Shown piece after piece: positions 43,118-52,445 of a DNA stretch of 64,000 nucleotides. The stretch covers positions 1,984,001 through 2,048,000 of the forward strand of contig JASGHK010000005.1 of assembly GCA_049841135.1 (NCBI GenBank), in the 5' to 3' direction. The notes under the pieces were generated by a model. It ran no database searches. It saw nothing but the letters and a program-made list of their open reading frames with translations, and was not told where the DNA came from. Position 1 is the stretch's first letter. Each line of letters opens with the position of its first letter. A program made the position numbers and the translations under genes. The DNA comes from JACRCT01 sp049841135 (GTDB lineage Bacteria; Myxococcota; Myxococcia; Myxococcales; UBA5297).

Positions 43118-44118
43118 CGCCGCTCCAGCTCAGGAACCGCCGCGACGATCCTCTCGGCGATCTCCACGCCGCCCAGCCCCTCGAGCGCCGCCTCGTGTGA
43201 GAGGACGAGGCGGTGGTTGAGGGCGTCGGCCGCGACCGCGCGCACCTCGTCGAAGCCGACGTTGGGCTTTCCCTTGAGGATGGAGAGCGCCCGCGCGGCG
43301 CCGGCGATGGAGATGGCGGCGCGCGGCGAAGCGCCCCAGCGGACGAAGCGCTTGACCGCGTCCGGCGCAGCGCCGCCCTTGGGATCGCTCGCCGCGACCA
43401 GGCGCCCGACGTAGGCGGCCACCGGCTCGGGCAGGTGCACCCGGTCGATCTTCGCGAACAGCTCGAGCAGCCCTGCGCGGTCGGCCACGGGCTTGAGCTC
43501 CGGCGGCTCGCCGCGTAGGCGCGTGGTCAAGAGCTTCGAGAGCGTGCCCGCGCCCACCGGCCGCACGTGGACCTTGAAGAGGAAGCGGTCGAGCTGCGCC
43601 TCGGGCAAGGGGTAGGTCCCCTCGAGCTCGATGGGGTTCTGCGTGGCGAGGACGAAGAACGGCTCGGGCAGCGGGTGCGTCGTGCCCAGGACCGTGACGC
43701 GGCGCTCCTGCATCGCCTCCAGCAGCGCCGACTGCGTCTTGGGCGAGGCGCGGTTGATCTCGTCGGCCAGCACCACGCTCGCGAAGATGGGCCCGGGCCG
43801 GAAGGTGAACGTCGGCCCCTGCCCTGGCGCACCCTCGAGTACGTAGGTGCCGGTGATGTCGCCGGGCAGGAGATCCGGCGTGAACTGCAGGCGCTTGAAG
43901 GGCAGGTCGAGCAGCTTCGCGATGCCCTTGCAGAGCTCGGTCTTGCCCAGTCCGGGCAGGCCCTCGAGCAGCACGTGGCCGCGGGCGAGCAGCGCCACCA
44001 CCACCTTGCCGACCACCGCCTCCTGGTCGATGAGGACCTTTGACAGCTCCGCCTCGAGTGCCCGCGCGCGTGTCGCAGCGGCCTCGACCTCGGCGGGAGT
44101 GAGCAGCGGGTCGCTCAT
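43114..44118 (-). CDS. MoxR-family AAA+ ATPase
   Basis: 334 residues from ATG 44118, overlapping the upstream stop (ATGA). Walker A GLPGLGKTELCKGIAKLL, Walker B VVLADEINRASPKTQSALLEAMQERRVTV, sensor 1 FFVLATQNPIELEGTYPLPEAQLDRFLFKV, and a lid domain with SPRAAISIAGAARALSILKG. These are diagnostic of MoxR. MoxR ATPases act with VWA/DUF58 proteins as chaperone-like machines for complex maturation; DUF58 is the last gene of this operon. The frame is open upstream through the preceding gene, but only because that gene has a frameshift. Confidence 0.93.
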   Translation of the reverse strand: MSDPLLTPAEVEAAATRARALEAELSKVLIDQEAVVGKVVVALLARGHVLLEGLPGLGKTELCKGIAKLLDLPFKRLQFTPDLLPGDITGTYVLEGAPGQGPTFTFRPGPIFASVVLADEINRASPKTQSALLEAMQERRVTVLGTTHPLPEPFFVLATQNPIELEGTYPLPEAQLDRFLFKVHVRPVGAGTLSKLLTTRLRGEPPELKPVADRAGLLELFAKIDRVHLPEPVAAYVGRLVAASDPKGGAAPDAVKRFVRWGASPRAAISIAGAARALSILKGKPNVGFDEVRAVAADALNHRLVLSHEAALEGLGGVEIAERIVAAVPELERR

Positions 44119-45489
44119 TTCTTGTCTCCAGGTGTCCGGTTCTTGAGACCTCGCCCCGAGCCCGTCGAGGGGTCGAAGTAGCGCTTCACGGAATCGCGGT
44201 GGCGCGGCGCCAACGGCCCCGTCTCGGGGACCAGCCCGTCGGGACCAGCAGCGGGCGTGCCAAGCGTTCCGCTGGCCGAGGGATCGCCCGGCCTCGGCGC
44301 AACCTTGCGGACTCCCTCGAGCTCGGAGGGGATCGCCGTCTGCATTCTTCTCGAGCTGTTCGAGCAGCAGCTTGTCGGGGTCGATGGGGTGCAGCGGCCC
44401 GAAGGTGACAGGTGCGGCTCCGGGGCCGCGCGTCGGCGCGCCCTGACCGGTCTGGCCGCTCTCCCCATCGGCGCTCGACTGGTTCGAGGATGGATTCTGG
44501 CTCTGGCCCTGACCCTGACCTTGGCCTTGTGCCTGGCGATTGCCGGAGCACTGCTCCATGGACTGGCGTCTCGCGCCGAGCGCCTGGGCCAGCTCGCGCG
44601 CCTGTGCGGCGCTCCGGGTGGCCTTGGGCTTGCCGGTGCCCTGCTTGCCCTCGCCGTCTTTGCCTTCCTTGCCCCGGCCCGCCTGGGCCTGAGCGCCTTG
44701 TTCGCCTTGCTGGCCTTGCTCGCCCTGACCACCGCCGAGCTGCGCCAGCGCTTCGTCGAGCTGCTCGCGGGCGCGCTGCTCGGCCTCGTCGCCGGCCTTC
44801 GAGTCGACGGCCTCGGCGAGCTTCTGCGCGGCCAGCTCCGCCTGGGCGAGGTCACCGGCCTTCTCGCTGGCCGCCTGCTCGAGCCGCTCGTTGACCGCGT
44901 CGAGCGCCGCCCAGTCCGAGCCGTCGAAGGCGCCTGACTCGGCTTGTTGCTTGAGCTTCTCGAGCTCGGCCTGAAGCGCGGGGTCGACCGGCTCCTCTTT
45001 GGAGATCTTCTCCGCGACCAACTCCGCGGCCTTCACGTGCGACTCGGCCGCGGTCTGGATGGGGGTCAGCGTCCGCTGGTGCGCAGGCAGGAGCAGGGAG
45101 GCGGCGACGAAGGCGGCAGCGCCCAGCAGCGCCAGCGCCGGGCGGGCCAGCTCGCGCGGAGGAAGCTGCGCGGAGGAGAGCTTCTTCGAGAGCGCCTCCT
45201 GCCACTCCGGTCCACGGGTCTCGGCGAGCGAGAGCGCCAGCCCGCCGGCGCCGGCCGCGCGATCGAGCATCACCAGCGCCTGCTGCTCGGTCCACGCCTG
45301 GCGGCGAAAGCGCAGCGCGATCGCGACCAGCGCCGCGGCGGCGGCAAGCGCGCCGGCGACCGGGATCTGCAAGCCCACCAGGAGACGCCACGAAGCGAAG
45401 ACCGCGGCGGCCGCCCAGGCAGGCGCAGCCGCGACGCGGAGGAGGACCTCGACGTCGAGGTGGCGGCGCAGCGAGCGGGCGGTCAGCAC
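44115..45489 (-). CDS. Membrane-anchored coiled-coil protein, one frameshift
   Basis: First gene of the operon, GTG 45489. Two N-terminal transmembrane helices (LLVGLQIPVAGALAAAAALVAIAL and LARPALALLGAAAFVAASLLLPAH), then a long Ala/Glu/Gln/Lys coiled coil (residues about 145-270) and a Gly/Gln/Ser low-complexity region (GGGQGEQGQQGEQGAQ; AQGQGQGQGQSQNPSSNQSS). The frame breaks at a G run (44328-44331 on plus); with one base removed it reads NADGDPSELEGVRKVAPRPGDPS to SVKRYFDPSTGSGRGLKNRTPGDKK and stops at 44115, overlapping the MoxR ATG (ATGA). About 457 residues. It recalls DUF4175-type proteins of MoxR operons, but I cannot confirm that. Confidence 0.7.
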
Positions 45490-45750
45490 GCGACCATCTT
45501 AGGTGCGGTGTCCGAAAAGTTCCCGACTTGCACGCCACCCTTCCCCCGCCGAGTCAGACGAGCTCGCTCCAGACGTAGCTGCGGCCGCGGACGTCCTCGA
45601 CGGCTCGATCACCTCGGTCGGCCCTCGCGGTGCTTCCGCCAGCGGTGGTCGTCGGGATTGGGAACGCCTGCGGGCGCTCCAGGCCAGACCTTCAAGCGCC
45701 CTCCAGGTGTATCGAAGGCGCGCAGCTCATGTCGGGTTCAGCGCCAGCCC

Positions 45751-47505
45751 TCACACGAGAGCGGGCCTTGGCAGGGCCATCATGGCTCGCAGCTCGCGGC
45801 GCAGCGGCTTGCCCACCGGGCTCTTGGGCAGCTCGCGCAAGAAGGCCACCGCGCGCGGCATCTTGTAAGGGGTGAGCAGCGGCCGGCAGTAGGCAAGCAC
45901 CTCCTCGGCCGTCAGCGAGGCGGAGCGGGGCACGACGAAGGCGCGCACCACCTCGCCGGTGCGCTCGTCGGGGACGCCGATCACCGCGACGTCGGCGACG
46001 TTCGGGTGGGTGGCGATGCAGGCCTCGACCTCGGCGGGGAAGACCTTGAACCCGCTCACCACGATCATGTCCTTCTTGCGGTCGGTGACGCGCAGGTAGC
46101 CGCTCTCGTCCATCGTTCCGATGTCGCCGGTGTGCAACCAGCCGCTTTCGAGGGTGCGTTGCGACTCCTCCGGGCGGTGAAAGTAGCCGAGCATCACCTG
46201 CGGGCCGCGGACGAGGATCTCGCCGCGCTCTCCGGGGCCCAGCGCCGCGTCGTCCTCGCCGACGATGGCCACCTCGGTCCCAGGCAGCGGCAGGCCGACT
46301 CCACCGACCTCCTGCATCGAGCGCCGCGGTCCGCCCTTGCCGGGGACGAACGGGTTGAAGGTGACCAGCGGGCTCGCTTCGCTCAGGCCGTACCCCTCGA
46401 CGACCACCGAGCCGACCAGCTTCTCCCAGCGCTCGCGAACCGCCGGCTCGACCTCCATGCCGCCGGCGAAGACGACCTTCAGCCCACGCGGCGGCTGCGC
46501 CTCGAACCAGGGCTCGCGGAGGAGCCCCTTGAGCAAGGTGTTCACGCCGGTGGTCCAGGTGATGCCATGTCTGAGGGCGGGCTCGATGTTCCGGAGCGGG
46601 CGGGGGTTCGGGACGAGCACGTCGTGGAAGCCGCAGTGGAACGAGTACAGGTGGTTAATCGTGAACGCGAAGACGTGGTAGAGCGGCAGCACCGTCAGCA
46701 CCGTCTCGTCGCCCTCGTTCAGGCAGCCACGGGTGATCTCGGCGATCTGCGCGAGGTTCGCCAGCAGGTTGCCATGGGTGAGCATCGCGCCCTTGCTCAC
46801 CCCGGTGGTGCCGCCGGTGTACTGCAGCAGCGCGACGTCGTCGCGGCTCAGAGGCACCTGCACCGGTCCGTGGCGCTGGAGCTCGACCCGTCCCTGCTTC
46901 AGCGCTGACGCCAGCGCGACGAAGGGCGCCCGCGCCGCAGGGATCTCCCGCGACAGCCAGAGCTTGGTCCGGACCAGCGCTCCCTTCAGAGGCGAGAAGA
47001 AGTCGGCCACGCTGCCGAGCACCAGCAACGGCACGCCGGCGGCCTGCGCCGCGCCAGAGAGCCTGTCGCCGAACTTGTCGAGCCCGACCACGACGCTGGG
47101 GCTGCAGTCGCGCAGTTGCTCGACCAGCTCGTGCTCGGTGTACAGCGGGTTCGAGTTGACCAGGACCGCGCCCGCTTTGAAGACGGCGAGCGAGCAGACG
47201 ACGTACGCCGGGCAGTCGGGCAGCGACAGCAAGACGCGCTCGCCCCGCTTGACCCCGTGGGCGCGCAGGAACGCGGCGAACGACTCCGAGCGTTCGTGCA
47301 CTTCCTCGAAGGTCAGCGAGGCTTCCATGCCGTTCGGCAAGACCATCGTGCAGGCGCGCTGCGGCCCGTAGCGCTGGGCCGAGGCGCGCGCCATCTCCGC
47401 CAGGCTCTGGTAGGGCAGCGGACGAGGCTCGGCGCCCACGCCCGAGGGATAGGCCGCCAACCAGGAATGGCGGGCTGAAACAGGTGGGTCCAGAGTCCGG
47501 TCCAT
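45751..47505 (-). CDS. fadD: Long-chain fatty-acid-CoA ligase (AMP-forming)
   Basis: 584 residues from ATG 47505, with GGGGAGGG upstream. It activates fatty acids to acyl-CoA via acyl-AMP, probably at the inner membrane face. Motifs: YTGGTTGVSKGAMLTH (P-loop-like AMP-binding), GYGLSEASPLVTFNP (A5), GWLHTGDIGTMDESGYLRVTDRKKDMIVVSGFKVFPAEVEA (A7-A8 with the conserved D and R-K-K-D hinge) and PKSPVGKPLRRELR with the catalytic Lys of A10. The SNPLYTEHELVEQLRD block is typical of FadD. No other fatty-acid genes adjoin it. The divergent neighbour is the second TIGR02996 gene. Confidence 0.9.
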   Translation of the reverse strand: MDRTLDPPVSARHSWLAAYPSGVGAEPRPLPYQSLAEMARASAQRYGPQRACTMVLPNGMEASLTFEEVHERSESFAAFLRAHGVKRGERVLLSLPDCPAYVVCSLAVFKAGAVLVNSNPLYTEHELVEQLRDCSPSVVVGLDKFGDRLSGAAQAAGVPLLVLGSVADFFSPLKGALVRTKLWLSREIPAARAPFVALASALKQGRVELQRHGPVQVPLSRDDVALLQYTGGTTGVSKGAMLTHGNLLANLAQIAEITRGCLNEGDETVLTVLPLYHVFAFTINHLYSFHCGFHDVLVPNPRPLRNIEPALRHGITWTTGVNTLLKGLLREPWFEAQPPRGLKVVFAGGMEVEPAVRERWEKLVGSVVVEGYGLSEASPLVTFNPFVPGKGGPRRSMQEVGGVGLPLPGTEVAIVGEDDAALGPGERGEILVRGPQVMLGYFHRPEESQRTLESGWLHTGDIGTMDESGYLRVTDRKKDMIVVSGFKVFPAEVEACIATHPNVADVAVIGVPDERTGEVVRAFVVPRSASLTAEEVLAYCRPLLTPYKMPRAVAFLRELPKSPVGKPLRRELRAMMALPRPALV

Positions 47506-47820
47506 GTGCCCTCCCCGCGAGCGGCGTTGCCTCCGCTGGGAAGGACCTACGTCTGGCCTCCGACGCCGGCAACCGGCCTCCTCGACCCGGGGCCGGACTT
47601 GTCTGCAAGCAGGCACGTGGGCCGCAAGACAAGGGGCGGGCGAGCGAGGTCACTGCAGCGCCGGACGTGCCCTCGCGTGGAGCCTGCGCCGGAAGGTCCC
47701 CGGTTCCACCTCCTGGAGCCAGGTGCCGACTGCCTGGCAGTCTGGTCGGGGCCTCCGCAAGCGCGCTCCCGGGAGAGCGCAACGCTCGCCGCCCCGTGCT
47801 CCCCGCGGCATGCTGCGGCC
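47506..47820. other. Divergent intergenic region (315 bases)
   Basis: Lies between fadD (minus) and the TIGR02996/LRR gene (plus), so it should carry both promoters. No binding site, repeat or small gene stands out; reading frames here are Arg/Pro-rich shadows. Confidence 0.4.
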
Positions 47821-49067
47821 ATGCCCGCCACCTCCAAGGAGCTTCGCCCCGCTGCTCGCCTCCCCCGACGACGACGGGCCACGCCTGGTCTGGGCCGACG
47901 CGCGCCAGGAGCAGGGCGACCCGCGAGGCGAGTTCGTCGTCGCCCAGTGCGAGCTGGCGCGGGCCGGGCTCGAACCTGTGCGCCTGTTCCGCGAGTGGCT
48001 TCGGGACGGGCTGGCGAGCGCGCCGGCCAGCGACCGCGTCGCCAAGCTCCGTCGGCGCGAGGCCGAGCTGCTCCGCGAGTTCGGTGCGGAGTGGGCAGGG
48101 GAGGCGCAGGCGTTCGCCAAGGACTCGTGGGTCTTCCGGCGCGGGTTCGTCGAACAGCTGGCCATCACCCAGCAGGTCCAGCTGCTCGCTCGAGCCTTCG
48201 ACGCCGCGCCCTTCCTGCGCACGCTGCACCACCTCGAGGAGGGCACTGCCCAGCGGCTTCGCGAGCTCTTCGGCGTGCCCGAAGCGGCGCGCCTGCGCGA
48301 GCTCTACCTCCCCGGCGCGAGCCGGTGCCTGGGCACCCTCGCCGACCTCGGCGGGCTCGGAGGGCTCCGGCGGCTGTCGCTCAACCACTCGGGCGGACCC
48401 CATGACCTCCCGGCCCTCGCCCGCGCACCGTTCCACGCGAAGCTGAGCGGGCTGGTCGTCTCCTGCATGGCGCTCGACGCGGCCTCGATCCGCAAGACGC
48501 TCACCGGGATGTCGGCGCTCGAAGAGCTTCCAGCTCATCGACCCGCGCCTGGGGGTGGATGGTGTCGACGCCCTGGCGCAGCTGGCCTTCCCCGCGCTGG
48601 AGGTCCTGGCGATACGCCATGGGAAGCTGGGCGACGAAGGGGCGGACCTGCTCGGCGCAGCGACCGGCCTCCTGCGCAGCCTTCGCGCCCTCGACCTGCG
48701 CAAGAACGGGCTTCACACCCTGGGGGCGCTGGCCTCGGGCACGCCGAGCCTCGCCGTCCTCGAGCTCTCCGGCAATCCGCTCGGAGGACGCCTCGCGGAC
48801 TGGCTTGGCGCCGTCACGAGCCCCCTCGAGGTGCTCGGCTTCGAGGGGTGTGGGCTGAAGGACGCCGACGTGGAGGCGCTCGTGCGCGCGCCGTGCTGGA
48901 AGCACCTGGGCGTCCTCGACCTGCGCAAGAACGACCTGGGCGATCGGTCCGCGCAGCTCATGGCGCAGGCGCCGAACCGGCTGCGCACGCTCTTCGTCGG
49001 CGGGAACCGGCTCACCAAGGCGGGGAAGGCCGCGCTCGCGGCGCTCTCCGCGCGGGTGCACGCGTAG
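47821..49067 (+). CDS. TIGR02996 protein with leucine-rich repeats, two frameshifts
   Basis: ATG 47821 (MPATSKEL). The first break at 47839-47845 (GAGCTTC) is repaired by removing one T: KELAPLLASPDDDGPRLVWADARQEQGDPRGEFVVAQCELARAG, a complete TIGR02996 domain at the N-terminus. The second break at 48524-48530 is the same heptamer; removing T gives SALEELQLIDPRLGVDGVDALAQL. After that come about six leucine-rich repeats (SLRALDLRKNGLHTLGALASG, SLAVLELSGNPLGGRLADWL, HLGVLDLRKNDLGDRSAQL, RLRTLFVGGNRLTKAGKAAL). About 415 residues, cytoplasmic. The TIGR02996-plus-LRR layout is a myxobacterial hallmark, role unknown. Unlike the 6428-8045 paralogue, here the domain is at the N-terminus. Confidence 0.78.
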
Positions 49068-49121
49068 GCGGCGTCATCGCCCCTGTCCTTGAACGGTGGC
49101 AGCCCCAGATCCGTCCGGAGT

Positions 49122-51043
49122 CTAGCGTGAGTTCCCGGGATTCTCACCGCTGAGCGCTCCTTTTACGAGTGAAGGAGCGCTTGGCGGGTATTCCGAGTGT
49201 GGCGCCTAACTCGGGTCTTTCCGCAAGCCCGAGAGCGCTCAGCATTGCTCGCTGAAGTTCGGAGCGAGCCGAGGGGATCCAGCGGTCTTCGGCGAGCGCC
49301 CGGAGGGCGGGTGGGGCCTCGGGACCGTAGCTGAGCTTCACGCGGCGGATGCCTTGGAGTTGCCCGAGCACCGCGGCGGCAGTGGGGGCCTCGACACCTT
49401 TGGCCTTCAGTCTCCTTTGGGCCACCTTCGCCAACATGAGTCCAAGCACCACGACCAGCGCGTGGGCGCGCAGCGCTGCGTCGCGACGGCAGCGCAGGGG
49501 AAGCATCGACACGCCGTTCGCGTCCTTGAGCTCGCGGAAGATGCTCTCGTTGTGGCTCTGGACCCGGGAGGCGTGGACGATTTGCTCGGTAGGCCAATCG
49601 GTTCGGTCGGTCACCAGCAGGGTGCGGCCCAGCACGAAGTCGTGGAGCTGCTGCAGGGCCGCCTCCGGCTCTTCGAAGCGGAGCACGGGGGCGTGCTCGC
49701 CCTTCTCGACGTGCACCTCAAAGAGCGTCGCCATGTGCTCACGCGCGAGCGCCTGCTCGACGCGCCTCTTCACGGAGGCCACGGTGAGCGGCTTGGCGCG
49801 GCGCAGCCCCTGGGCCTGTTTCTCCAGCAGCGCCTGGAGTTGCTCGAGGTCCTGGCGGGCCCGATTTCGGTCCCGCTCGAGGCCAGGACGCTGTCGCTGA
49901 TGCATCCGCGCCGAGTACTGGTCGACCACGGTTCGCTCGACCTTGTACACCCGGCAGGTGAGTTGACGGGCGCGGACCTTGCCCTTGAGTGAGCCGCTCA
50001 GCATCGGGAGTTCGGAAGCTCTTGAGCGGCGGCAACTCCACGTGCTTGCACGGCAGGCGCATCACGTAGTGGCGCGCACGCTTGTCCAGCTTGAGGAGCA
50101 TCTGGCGGCTGATGTTTCCGCCGTCCGCGGCGACCGTCGCCTCGACCGGCAGCCCCAGTGACTCACAGCGTCGGTCGAGCGCCTTCAGGAAACGCCCGAA
50201 CGAGGTCACGTCGTTCTCGTTGCCGGGATAGGTGAACGTCAGCAGAGGCAGCCCATCGTCGGCAGTGACCAGCAGGCCCAAGCCGAGGGCCCGCAGCGGC
50301 TTGCCGCTCTTGTTGTGGCCTCGGCGTAGAAGCCGGCTCGGCGTGCGCGCCCCCGCGAAGCTGTCGAAGTTGGAGCAGTCGAAGGCGAGCGCAGAGAGCG
50401 CCACACCCTCGACCTTCACCATCTGTCGGACGACGGCGCTCTCGATGGCTTCGACCTGCTTCTTGGTGAGTCGCACCAGCGCCTCGCCGGTCCTCCGGTT
50501 GTCCAGCTTGGCCGGTGCATCCGGAAACAACTCCGCCAGCGCCGAGTTCGGGTAGCTCTGCTCGAGCGAGAGCAAGCTGTTGCTGCGCCGAGGAGCCAGG
50601 GCGCGGTGGATTGCGGAGAGGACCAGCCGCGCGCCGATCGGCGCCGCACCGGCCCGCGAGGGCGGACAAATCTCGTCGATGATCTTCTCGATCCCGGAAT
50701 CGGTCGCGATCTGCGCCAGCACCAGTGCGCCGCCGATTTCCTGCACGGTCGCCTCGGCAGGAAAGGCGTTGGTCGCGCTCATCTCGACGAGCTCGGCCAG
50801 CTTCTGGCGATTGCCGACGTAGACCGTCTGCGCGGTCACGACCCGCTTTCCTCGGCGCTCCTTCCTCACCAGGTAGAAGTACTCGCAGCCCTTGATGGTC
50901 TTGGTGACAAGATGCATAAGTTAGGTACTACACTGCTCTTTCATGGTGCACAACAAGAAACGCACGGCCGTCCCTCTCGGGATCGACCGTGCGTCTTGGA
51001 GACAAGCGGCCCGACTGCTACGAAAAGCGGGAACTCACGCTAG
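49122..51043. mobile_element. Complete IS1634-like insertion sequence, 1,922 bases
   Basis: Both ends carry the 16-base terminal inverted repeat CTAGCGTGAGTTCCCG (49122-49137; complement at 51028-51043). Direct 4-base target repeats GAGT flank it (49118-49121 and 51044-51047). One transposase gene fills it, with 126 bases upstream. The intact ends and duplication indicate a recent insertion. It sits at the 3' end of the hemerythrin gene and supplies that gene's stop codon. Confidence 0.9.
49144..50917 (-). CDS. IS1634-like DDE transposase, one frameshift
   Basis: ATG 50917. DDE catalytic landmarks: LAFDCSNFDSFAG (first Asp), VAADGGNISRQM (second Asp) and the Glu in HNESIFRELKD, a Y/F-RE-K-like signature of IS4-superfamily transposases. 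N-terminal blocks include YFYLVRKERRGKRVVTAQ. The frame breaks at 50015-50021 (GAAGCTC on plus); removing one base joins PPLKS to SELPMLSGSLKGKVRARQL. About 590 residues after repair, matching IS1634-type transposases. If the frameshift is genuine the element would be inactive; if it is a consensus error it is active. Confidence 0.85.
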
Positions 51044-51441
51044 GAGTGCACGCGCAACCAGTCTCCCATGGCGAGATCCAGGTTCCGTACGTGCGAGCGC
51101 AGCCAGTCGAAGAGCCAGTTGCCCATCTTGAGCACGAGGGTTGGCAGCGGCCCCTCGGCCTCGAGCTCCGACTTGAGCTCCACGAACTCCCGGACGAAGG
51201 CGCGGTGCGCCTCTGCGTGCTCGGCCAGGCCGGGGTAGCCCGCCCGCCTCATGAGCGCCTCCTCAGTGGCGAAGTGCTCCTGGGCGTAGCCGGCGAGGAA
51301 GCGCAGGGTCTCCGAGAGCGAGGAGAAGTCCTGGGCCTTCACCCGGGCCACGAGCGCGGCGATCTCGGCGATGAGGCGCTGGTGCTGCTCGTCCACCTCG
51401 GCGACGCCTGTCGCAAGCTCTTGGTGCCACTGAGGAAACAT
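51040..51441 (-). CDS. Bacteriohemerythrin, 3' end altered by IS insertion
   Basis: 133 residues. All seven di-iron ligands are present in the hemerythrin order: His20 (DEQH), His56 and Glu60 (HFATEE), His75 and His79 (HAEAH), His117 and Asp122 (HVRNLD). It binds O2 reversibly; in bacteria it serves as an oxygen sensor, carrier or store. The last codons, GDWLRVHS-stop, run into the insertion sequence: the TAG stop is part of the IS end (CTAG). The original C-terminus was therefore different, though the full iron site is upstream and the length is normal for the family. Confidence 0.88.
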   Translation of the reverse strand: MFPQWHQELATGVAEVDEQHQRLIAEIAALVARVKAQDFSSLSETLRFLAGYAQEHFATEEALMRRAGYPGLAEHAEAHRAFVREFVELKSELEAEGPLPTLVLKMGNWLFDWLRSHVRNLDLAMGDWLRVHS

Positions 51442-51534
51442 GTCGCCCCCTCGAAAGCAGAGTCGGACTGCTCCGCAGCGGGGTTCGGCACGCGCGGCGC
51501 GGCCGATAAGGCCAGCCCCAGACGTCGCCGGCCA

Positions 51535-52167
51535 TTACCGGTTGAAGATGAAGTAGACGGTCTGGAAGACGGCGAACCCGGTGACGCCCAGCGCGATGGC
51601 TGGCGCCCGTCCCAGCTTGTGCGCCGCGCCGACCGCCTTGGAGAACAGCACCAGGAACCAGGCGAGGTAGGCGATCATCAAGGTCCAGATGAGCGTGCGC
51701 CAGACGGTGGGCGTGTTCATGGCCCGCTCGTGCTCCTGGGCGTCGATGACGTGGATGGCGCCGAGGAAGCTCATCACCAGGTCGTGGCCCAGCGTCGCCC
51801 ACATCGCCACCGCGATGCTCAGCCCGAGCACGGCGAGGCAGTCCTCGAAGCGACCCTTCCCACCGACGAGGTGGCTGAGGATTTGCACGACCCCAGCCGC
51901 GAGGATCCAGCACATGAACATGCTGGGCGCGGCCAAGAACCGGTTCGCGGCGTAGTAGTCCTCCCGCGCGATGTTGAGCCAGGGCGCGAACGACGAGGGC
52001 GCGCCGTGGCCGAGCGTGAGCATCACGTACATCAGCGTGTACAGCGCGGCGGGCACCGCGACGTACGCCGCTCCCAGCGCGAGGCGGCGCTCGTCGGCGA
52101 GCAGCGCCTCGAAGGCCGGGCGCGGCGCGACGAACGCCCGGGCGTAGTTGGCGACGAAGGCGCTCAT
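51535..52167 (-). CDS. Yip1-like integral membrane protein
   Basis: 210 residues from ATG 52167, with GAGAGGAA upstream; longer frames start in unlikely sequence. Cytoplasmic N-terminus (MSAFVANYARAFVAPRPAFEALLADERR), then five hydrophobic helices: LGAAYVAVPAALYTLMYVML, MFMCWILAAGVVQILSHLVGG, CLAVLGLSIAVAMWATLGHDLVMSF, TLIWTLMIAYLAWFLVLFSKAVG and IALGVTGFAVFQTVYFIF. The layout matches Yip1-domain proteins (PF04893) of bacteria. Function unknown. Downstream lies hemerythrin on the same strand, 93 bases away. Confidence 0.65.
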   Translation of the reverse strand: MSAFVANYARAFVAPRPAFEALLADERRLALGAAYVAVPAALYTLMYVMLTLGHGAPSSFAPWLNIAREDYYAANRFLAAPSMFMCWILAAGVVQILSHLVGGKGRFEDCLAVLGLSIAVAMWATLGHDLVMSFLGAIHVIDAQEHERAMNTPTVWRTLIWTLMIAYLAWFLVLFSKAVGAAHKLGRAPAIALGVTGFAVFQTVYFIFNR

Positions 52168-52445
52168 CGGCGAGTTCCTCTCGGGGGCAAGTACGCGCGG
52201 AACGGGCGCGGATTGCGGGAGCGCCTGGGACGCTACCTGAGCTATCTCCTGGCCGCCCATCGACCGAGAGTGAGCGGCGCGACACCGAGCGGCTTCGGCG
52301 GACCGAGACGCGGTGCGAAGGGAGCACCTGCTCTTCGTCGAAGCGAGGGGGTCGTGGAAGCGCACCCGCCAAGAGTCGGTGCCATTTGACAGGGTTCGCG
52401 CGGGCCGCCATCAATCGAACGCTGCTTCCTCGACGAGGTCCGACC

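Noticed and set aside
43114..45489. A single 791-residue fusion of a coiled-coil protein and MoxR
   Set aside because: The join exists only because of a frameshift at 44328-44331; after repair the first protein ends at 44115 and overlaps the MoxR ATG by four bases, as at the other junctions.
47839..48530. +1 programmed frameshifting at GAG-CTT-C as a real regulatory signal
   Set aside because: The same one-base excess at GAGCTC occurs in transposase, GH3, VOC and phosphatase genes, which fits systematic sequence error better. Kept as a testable alternative under the TIGR02996 finding.
50989..52389. Plus-strand 466-residue frame over hemerythrin and the Yip1-like gene
   Set aside because: Antisense shadow; both minus-strand genes have intact family motifs.
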